From: Candidatus Falkowiibacteriota bacterium
Lineage (GTDB): Bacteria > Patescibacteriota > Patescibacteriia > Patescibacteriales > UBA12075
DNA: 14,030 nucleotides
Assembly: GCA_003647675.1 (NCBI GenBank)
Contig: QMNH01000007.1
Location: 1-14,030 of the forward strand
Direction of reading: 5' to 3'
How positions within the stretch are numbered: the stretch's first letter is position 1; each line of letters starts with the position of its first letter. Shown here one piece after another: positions 12,871-14,030 of this stretch. Made by a program: the position numbers and the translations under genes. Below the pieces are notes generated by a model. It was not told the origin of the DNA and did no database searches. It worked only from the letters and a program-made list of their open reading frames with translations.

Positions 12871-12878
12871 CAGATAAA

Positions 12879-12907
12879 TTGACAATTAATAAAAAATTTG
12901 ATAACTT
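12879..12907 (+). promoter_or_regulatory. Possible extended -10 promoter before the propeller gene
   Basis: Perfect TTGACA (12879-12884), a 17-nt spacer, and TAACTT (12902-12907) preceded by TGA, an extended -10 arrangement like that at 2439-2467. A second TTGACA (12867-12872) overlaps the end of the GT4 gene. The -10 box is weak. The predicted start is near 12914, about 23 nt before the ATG at 12937. Confidence 0.4.
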
Positions 12908-12936
12908 TTAGCTAATAAAAAACAAATTTTAAATAT

Positions 12937-14030
12937 ATGAGAAAAAAAATATTTTTAATTATTTTGCCCGTTGTTTTGGTATTAGCTCTTTTGGCCGGAG
13001 CAATAACTGCGCCAAAAGCAAAAAGCCAGATTACTCCGTATTACTCCGGAGAGGCGGTTAATTTTAACGGTGAGGTTTATATCGGTACAACCAATACCGG
13101 TTTTTTTGAGTTATTTAAGCTTATTGATAATAGGATTACCAGAGTCGGTACTATTTTTTCCAAAGATCCGGCTAATAGCTATTTTCTGGACACTGAATTA
13201 AGTAAAGAAAATGGGCGATTGTATATTTATTTGGTTAATGGAACATATATTTATAAATACAGAATGAATTATAATATGACATTAGAGTTGGTAAAGAGAG
13301 CAGAAGATAATAGCGGCGAATATATTTTCGGCATAAGTAAATTTGGCAATAATATCATTACCACCGATAAAAAGGGGATAAAAGTTTGGAATAGCGATTT
13401 AGTAATAACAAATTCATTTAAAGATGAAGTAAATTTTCCTGATAATTTAGCGTTTTCAGACAATGGCAATTATTTTTTTAATATATATTTTGAATATTTT
13501 GCTATTATTGAATCTTTTTACAGAAATATTATAAACGGAGTTGATCTTAGCACTAATGATTTTCATGCCCGCCGCCCTTATTTTGACAACATTGAAGGGG
13601 CGGTATATTTAGTTGATGATTCGCGTTTGCAAAAATATTATTTAGACACCGGGATAGTTGCCGAATTTAATCATATTTCCGACCTTGGTTATGACGTTGA
13701 CGGTCTTGATGGGGCAGGCTATGTATATTTTTCTGATGGGATTGGAATAGTAAAAAACCATAAAAACGACTTAAAGCCCGAAGATTGGGTTTTTACTACT
13801 GATATTGGGCCGGGAAACGGCTGGGCCATGGGACTGCGCGCAGTAGAATATGGGAGCGGGGAAGCGGTTATTGTGTTTAACGGAAGTAGCATATTAGTCT
13901 TTGATGATAATTTTAATTTAATAGATTTATATGAAGCCAGAGAAATAAACGATTATAATGATGGATTTAATTATGAGCCTTTATATTTAAATTTAAACAA
14001 AAATTGGGGTTTTCCCGGTAGCTATGTTAA
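12937..14030 (+). CDS. Secreted beta-propeller-like protein (partial, C-terminus outside window)
   Basis: An open frame runs from ATG 12937 to the window end (364 codons, no stop). The N-terminus MRKKIFLIILPVVLVLALLA is a signal peptide or anchor, with possible cleavage near residue 30 (KAKS-Q). The rest is made of repeated four-strand-like units of about 40 residues with a recurring YI/YF...D-G-I-K pattern: GEVYIGTTNTGFFELF, GRLYIYLVNGTYIYKY, NNIITTDKKGIKVWNS, GAVYLVDDSRLQKYYL and AGYVYFSDGIGIVKNH. This fits a beta-propeller of five or more blades. No enzyme motif is seen. It has no SD and very low G+C like the glycan genes. It follows the GT4 gene by 66 nt, so it may be the last gene of the operon or have its own promoter. 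Likely a cell-surface or secreted recognition protein; this is inferred. Confidence 0.85.
   Translation, partial: MRKKIFLIILPVVLVLALLAGAITAPKAKSQITPYYSGEAVNFNGEVYIGTTNTGFFELFKLIDNRITRVGTIFSKDPANSYFLDTELSKENGRLYIYLVNGTYIYKYRMNYNMTLELVKRAEDNSGEYIFGISKFGNNIITTDKKGIKVWNSDLVITNSFKDEVNFPDNLAFSDNGNYFFNIYFEYFAIIESFYRNIINGVDLSTNDFHARRPYFDNIEGAVYLVDDSRLQKYYLDTGIVAEFNHISDLGYDVDGLDGAGYVYFSDGIGIVKNHKNDLKPEDWVFTTDIGPGNGWAMGLRAVEYGSGEAVIVFNGSSILVFDDNFNLIDLYEAREINDYNDGFNYEPLYLNLNKNWGFPGSYV

Overview
The window is AT-rich bacterial DNA that most resembles a Patescibacteria/CPR genome (Parcubacteria-like). The reasons are low G+C with long T/A runs, flanking genes without Shine-Dalgarno (SD) sites, a degenerate PP2C-like membrane protein divergent from a helix-turn-helix/nucleotidyltransferase-like protein, and a compact glycan locus. 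TGA is used as a stop codon, so this is not a code-25 lineage. The phylum is an inference from style, not from a marker gene.

Layout. (1) 1-1495, minus strand: N-terminal 498 residues of a PP2C-fold-like pseudo-phosphatase with one membrane segment. It diverges from a winged-helix/degenerate nucleotidyltransferase protein (1576-2250) across two consensus promoters whose -10 boxes overlap. A terminator follows at 2314. (2) 2495-3250: a Wzz-like two-membrane-segment protein with its own extended -10 promoter. (3) 3251-8397: a visibly different block. It has higher G+C, strong AAGGAGG-type SD sites, structured leaders, and four exported proteins: an OmpA-like membrane protein, a lipoprotein, a LysM protein with a beta-strand-rich C-terminal region, and a small secreted protein. 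The block ends in a strong intrinsic terminator at 8362-8397. (4) 8464-12870: an overlapping three-gene glycan operon consisting of an O-antigen ligase/polymerase-like protein, a GT2-radical SAM fusion, and a GT4 glycosyltransferase. (5) 12937 to the window end: a secreted beta-propeller-like protein, truncated by the window.

How the parts fit. The Wzz-like protein and the ligase/GT operon would make, assemble and size-control a surface glycan. The exported block sits between them and looks like a separately regulated cell-envelope module: a peptidoglycan-binding OmpA domain, a peptidoglycan-binding LysM domain and a lipid-anchored protein.

The most unusual signals are non-coding. Five short hairpins with different, internally compensated stems share an identical C(GAGC)G cap. 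Two lie directly in front of the OmpA-like gene. Three are enclosed by a long-range stem to form a candidate 97-nt multibranched RNA after the LysM gene. The leader of the small secreted gene contains competing GGAGG/CCTCC pairings and an orphan SD, which looks like a translation switch. Two annotated-looking long starts (3522 and 5727) are best moved to 3573 and 5736.
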